From Clostridia bacterium (GTDB lineage: Bacteria > Bacillota > Clostridia > Oscillospirales > QAMX01), in contig JAFXIT010000020.1 of NCBI GenBank assembly GCA_017532825.1, positions 1 through 32,381 on the forward strand: a stretch of 32,381 bases of DNA, written 5' to 3'. Both the position numbers and the translations under genes were made by a program. The notes under the pieces are model-generated. The model was not told the origin of the DNA, did no database searches, and worked only from the letters and a program-made list of their open reading frames with translations. Shown piece by piece: positions 30,719-32,381 of the stretch; position 1 is the first letter of the stretch, and each line of letters begins with the position of its first letter.

Positions 30719-31260
30719 AGGAACTTTCGCTGAACATTCTCGATATCGTGCAGAACTCGGTCAAGGCCGGGGCAACACGCATAGAGATATGCCTTGAGGA
30801 GACCGACGAACGGTTTTCCTTTTGGGTACGTGACAACGGATGCGGAATGTCGGAGGAGCTTCTAAGCAGGGTCAAGGACCCCTTTGCCACGACCCGTACC
30901 ACCCGAAACGTCGGGTTGGGTATTCCGCTGCTTACACTTGCGGCAGAGCAGACGGGCGGCGGCGTGAGCATAGAATCCTCAACGGGTGAGGACCACGGCA
31001 CCCTCATACGGGCCGATTTTAACAAACGGCATATAGATTTCACACCCTTGGGAGACATCGTCTCGACCGTGACGACCGTCATTCAGGGAAACCCGGATAC
31101 CGACGTGATATTCAGCCATAGTGCAGGGGAGGGGCGGGTCGAGCTTTCGACACCCGAGCTCCGTGAGGTACTGGATGGGGTATCGCTTTCGGAACCGGAG
31201 GTGCTTGCCTGGATAGAAGAAAACCTTCGAGGGCAGTACGATCAAATGCGTATGTTTTAA
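30715..31260 (+). CDS. HATPase (histidine-kinase-type ATP-binding) protein
   Basis: This 181-residue protein starts at ATG 30715, overlapping the PHP reading frame end by 4 bases. N-box L-D-I-V-Q-N-S-V-K-A-G-A, G1 D-N-G-C-G-M and G2 G-L-G-I-P-L-L are intact. No sensor, membrane or phosphoacceptor domain is present. Residues ~120-181 form a separate small domain. It is the second single-domain GHKL ATPase in the operon and belongs to the type found next to the HndB-like gene in Clostridia. Kinase activity towards a partner is possible but not shown by the sequence. Confidence 0.87.
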   Translation: MKELSLNILDIVQNSVKAGATRIEICLEETDERFSFWVRDNGCGMSEELLSRVKDPFATTRTTRNVGLGIPLLTLAAEQTGGGVSIESSTGEDHGTLIRADFNKRHIDFTPLGDIVSTVTTVIQGNPDTDVIFSHSAGEGRVELSTPELREVLDGVSLSEPEVLAWIEENLRGQYDQMRMF

Positions 31261-31308
31261 GCTATTTAAAATATAAACATAACCTAAAACCAGAAAGGAA
31301 ATCAAGTT

Positions 31309-31677
31309 ATGAAAACGTTAGCCGAGCTTGCAGCAATCAGGGACAAGATGAAGGCACAGGTCGCCCTCCGCGAAGGAAACGGCAATACCCGTATCGTAGT
31401 CGGCATGGCCACCTGCGGCATCGCAGCCGGAGCCAGACCCGTACTTAACGCCTTCGTAGACGAGGTCGCCAAGAACGGACTTTCCGAGACCGTCACCGTC
31501 ACCCAGACCGGATGCATAGGCATCTGCCAGTACGAGCCCGTCGTCGAGGTCTATACCGGAAGCGACGAGAAGGTCACCTACGTAAAGATGACTGCCGAAA
31601 AGGTCGAAAAGGTCATCAAAGAGCACATCATGGGCGGCAAGGTCGTATCCGAATACACCATCGGCGCCTCGGTGTGA
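31309..31677 (+). CDS. Thioredoxin-like (2Fe-2S) ferredoxin, HndB-like
   Basis: This 122-residue protein starts at ATG 31309 with AAAGGAAA upstream. The second half is a thioredoxin-like ferredoxin domain: M-A-T-C-G-I-A-A-G-A-R (Cys36) and T-G-C-I-G-I-C-Q-Y-E-P (Cys69, Cys73). Only three of the four usual cluster Cys are visible. The position of the other is Ala in the G-I-A-A-G-A segment, which I believe is normal for HndB-type proteins, though a search would be needed to confirm. It would join the NuoE-like and NuoF-like subunits in the NADH-linked hydrogenase complex. Confidence 0.85.
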   Translation: MKTLAELAAIRDKMKAQVALREGNGNTRIVVGMATCGIAAGARPVLNAFVDEVAKNGLSETVTVTQTGCIGICQYEPVVEVYTGSDEKVTYVKMTAEKVEKVIKEHIMGGKVVSEYTIGASV

Positions 31678-31717
31678 TCCAAACAGGAGCAAACAAAGGT
31701 ATAGGGAGGATAAATAC

Positions 31718-32381
31718 ATGATACGTTCACACGTATTGATCTGCGGCGGTACCGGATGTACCTCTTCCGGCAGCCCTGCGATCGCCACTAAAATGGAGGA
31801 AGAGATCAAGGCTCAGGGCCTTGAAAACGAAGTTCAGGTCATAAAGACCGGTTGCTTCGGTCTGTGCGCCCTCGGTCCCATAATGATCATCTACCCCGAC
31901 GGAACCTTCTACAGCAAGGTTACCGTAGAAGACATCCCCGAGATCGTCTCCGAGCATCTGCTCAAGGGACGTAAGGTCGAGCGCCTCGTTTATGACCACT
32001 CCGGCGTCGAAGGCGTAAAGGCCAATTCCCTCAACGAGACCGGCTTCTACAAAAAGCAGAAGCGTGTCGCACTGCGTAACTGCGGTGTTATCAACCCCGA
32101 AAACATCGACGAATACATCGGTGTGGACGGCTACCAGGCTCTTGGTAAGGTCCTGACCGAGATGACCCCCGACGAGGTCATAAAGCTCATCAGCGACAGC
32201 GGACTCCGCGGCCGCGGCGGCGCAGGCTTCCCCACCGGTACCAAGTGGAACTTCGCCCGTATGCAGCCCCCCGGAAAGAAGTACGTCTGCTGCAACGCCG
32301 ACGAAGGCGACCCCGGTGCGTTTATGGACCGTGCCGTTATCGAGTCCGATCCCCACAGCCTCATCGAAGGCATGATGATCG
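31718..32381 (+). CDS. NuoF/HndC-like flavoprotein subunit, N-terminal part (runs off the window)
   Basis: The frame is open from ATG 31718 (GGGAGGA at 31704-31710) to the right edge, about 221 residues. An N-terminal thioredoxin-like [2Fe-2S] domain has C9, C14, C46 and C50. After a linker the FMN/NADH module begins: L-R-G-R-G-G-A-G-F-P-T-G (NADH-binding glycine loop) and C-N-A-D-E-G-D-P-G-A-F (FMN site). This is the NAD(P)H-oxidising subunit of bifurcating hydrogenases (HydB/HndC). The C-terminal [4Fe-4S] part and, presumably, the catalytic hydrogenase gene lie outside. Confidence 0.95.
   Translation, partial: MIRSHVLICGGTGCTSSGSPAIATKMEEEIKAQGLENEVQVIKTGCFGLCALGPIMIIYPDGTFYSKVTVEDIPEIVSEHLLKGRKVERLVYDHSGVEGVKANSLNETGFYKKQKRVALRNCGVINPENIDEYIGVDGYQALGKVLTEMTPDEVIKLISDSGLRGRGGAGFPTGTKWNFARMQPPGKKYVCCNADEGDPGAFMDRAVIESDPHSLIEGMMI

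Overview
The window looks like chromosomal DNA of an anaerobic Gram-positive bacterium of the class Clostridia, probably an uncultured gut Oscillospirales-type species. The basis is strong purine-rich Shine-Dalgarno sites, sigma-A type promoters, a T-box riboswitch on serS, two-component lipobox lipoproteins, and a hydrogenase-linked operon typical of Clostridia. No taxonomic search was possible. Most of the window is moderately GC-rich with uniform codon use. The exception is an AT-rich patch at about 24.65-25.41 kb.

Region 1 (1-7.7 kb, + strand) is a glycan/surface block: the end of an SGNH hydrolase, two tandem paralogous beta-helix lipoproteins that are each internally duplicated, and a large cytoplasmic TIM-barrel-like protein resembling glycoside hydrolases. 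Region 2 (7.7-10.3 kb, - strand) is a two-gene surface O-acylation operon, an AlgI-like MBOAT and a DHHW/AlgJ-like partner, with a near-perfect sigma-A promoter.

Region 3 (10.35-23.07 kb, + strand) is a compact podovirus-type morphogenesis cassette: small and large terminase, portal, scaffold, P22-like coat, connector, tail nozzle, fibre, glycine-rich adhesin, holin, GH25 endolysin and a coiled-coil repeat protein. All genes are intact and tightly packed. There is no integrase, repressor, replication gene or transposase, and the cassette ends just before the serS promoter. Its promoter has a good -10 but no recognisable -35. In place of the -35 lie four TGTC units at an exact 11-bp period. 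A mirror-image array of four units at the same period lies upstream of the divergent O-acylation operon. This geometry is that of a Pho box or other OmpR/PhoB-family operator. It suggests that a host response regulator controls both the particle genes and the surface-modification genes. This pairing is the main candidate for an undescribed system, for example a domesticated phage or gene-transfer-agent-like element.

Region 4 (23.07-24.72 kb) is serS with a serine T-box. Region 5 (24.72-26.9 kb, - strand) holds an AT-rich gene for a membrane protein with a C2H2-type zinc finger, and a CE15-like esterase lipoprotein. Region 6 (26.9 kb to the end, + strand) is the start of an electron-bifurcating NADH/[FeFe]-hydrogenase operon. 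It contains NuoE-, HndB- and NuoF-like subunits interleaved with a signalling set: two DRTGG proteins, two HATPase proteins, an H-cluster-like protein lacking the proton-relay cysteine, and a PHP phosphoesterase gene interrupted by a +1 frameshift. The catalytic hydrogenase subunit would lie beyond the right edge.
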